A stretch of 64,000 nt of DNA from a bacterium (lineage in GTDB: Bacteria > Verrucomicrobiota > Kiritimatiellia > CAIKKV01 > CAIYGI01). The notes under the pieces are model-generated. The model ran no database searches, was not told the DNA's origin, and worked only from the letters and a program-made list of their open reading frames with translations. Of the stretch, positions 63,565 to 64,000 are shown in pieces. Position 1 is the first letter of the stretch. Each line of letters begins with the position of its first letter. The stretch is from assembly GCA_025360745.1 (NCBI GenBank), contig JANYBP010000005.1, positions 1-64,000 on the forward strand, given 5' to 3'. Both the position numbers and the translations under genes were made by a program.

Positions 63565-64000
63565 TTACTTCACCGGGTTGGCATACGGTTCGTTGATGCG
63601 CCAGAGCGACTTGGCCAGCGCCGGGATTGTGCGGAAGTCCGAGACCAGCGGGTCGAGCGTGAGCGCCTCCTGGAAGGCGGCGAAATCTCGTTCGGCCGCG
63701 GCCCGCTCGGAGAGCAGATTCAGGCAGACCAGCGGCGTGAGGATCCCGAGCAGGAACGGCGGGAGCGGCGCGTTGGCCACCGGCTGGCAGCCATTGGCGC
63801 TGAAATGACAGGTGAGTTCGAGGTTGGCCTCGGCCGGCAGGTTGGGAACCGAAGCGCCGTTCGTGAGGTTGAGATGCAACTCGCGCTGGATGCGGTCGCC
63901 GAAGCGGCCCTCCAGTCCGAAGATGATGTCGTGCAGGTGTTCGCTCGACAACTTGTCCATGTCGGGAATCGGTTTTTTGCCGTAGGCCCAGCCGCTGATC
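63565..64000 (-). CDS. C-terminal part of a probable family 4 glycosyl hydrolase (partial, continues past the window)
   Basis: Frame stays open to the window edge (ISGWAYGKKPIPDMDKLSSEH...); LTNGASVPNLPAEANLELTCHFSANGCQPVANAPLPPFLLGILTPLVCLNLLSERAAAERDFAAFQEALTLDPLV resembles a GH4 C-terminus. Confidence 0.6.
   Translation of the reverse strand, partial: ISGWAYGKKPIPDMDKLSSEHLHDIIFGLEGRFGDRIQRELHLNLTNGASVPNLPAEANLELTCHFSANGCQPVANAPLPPFLLGILTPLVCLNLLSERAAAERDFAAFQEALTLDPLVSDFRTIPALAKSLWRINEPYANPVK

Overview
GC-rich bacterial chromosome segment. Gene content (KDO/heptose/Lpt genes, HprK-HPr-EI, MoxR/DUF58/VWA operon, sugar catabolism genes) is compatible with the PVC/Kiritimatiellota-Lentisphaerota-Verrucomicrobiota area, but that placement is an inference. 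The window holds about 47 supportable protein genes and no rRNA, tRNA or CRISPR that I could find. Left to right: (i) LPS core/KDO/heptose and Lpt genes (hldE-type kinase, kdsB, kdsA, lptC-like, lptA, lptB), then hpf-hprK-hpr-ptsI and metK; (ii) an accessory two-gene AAA ATPase + DUF4276/TOPRIM-like module, a candidate anti-phage system; (iii) FHA, GmhB and an ABC-2 exporter; (iv) DUF362, ruvBAC-yebC, radical SAM, an orphan Phd/YefM antitoxin and an EF-G-like factor; (v) gyrA, gyrB and tsaD; (vi) a tightly overlapping MoxR/DUF58/VWA operon with several large envelope proteins; (vii) a BCAA operon (ilvB-ilvH-leuA-aroE) preceded by a probable Leu/Val/Ile leader peptide and terminator (attenuator); (viii) a carbohydrate locus with a transporter that carries a whole WD40 propeller between its membrane halves. 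Strongest hunt signals: the MFS-WD40 fusion, the AAA/DUF4276 pair bracketed by inverted heptanucleotide repeats, the ilv attenuator, and several intergenic arrays with exact 7-bp period (plus one with 9-bp period) built from different units, some of them shared between distant loci.
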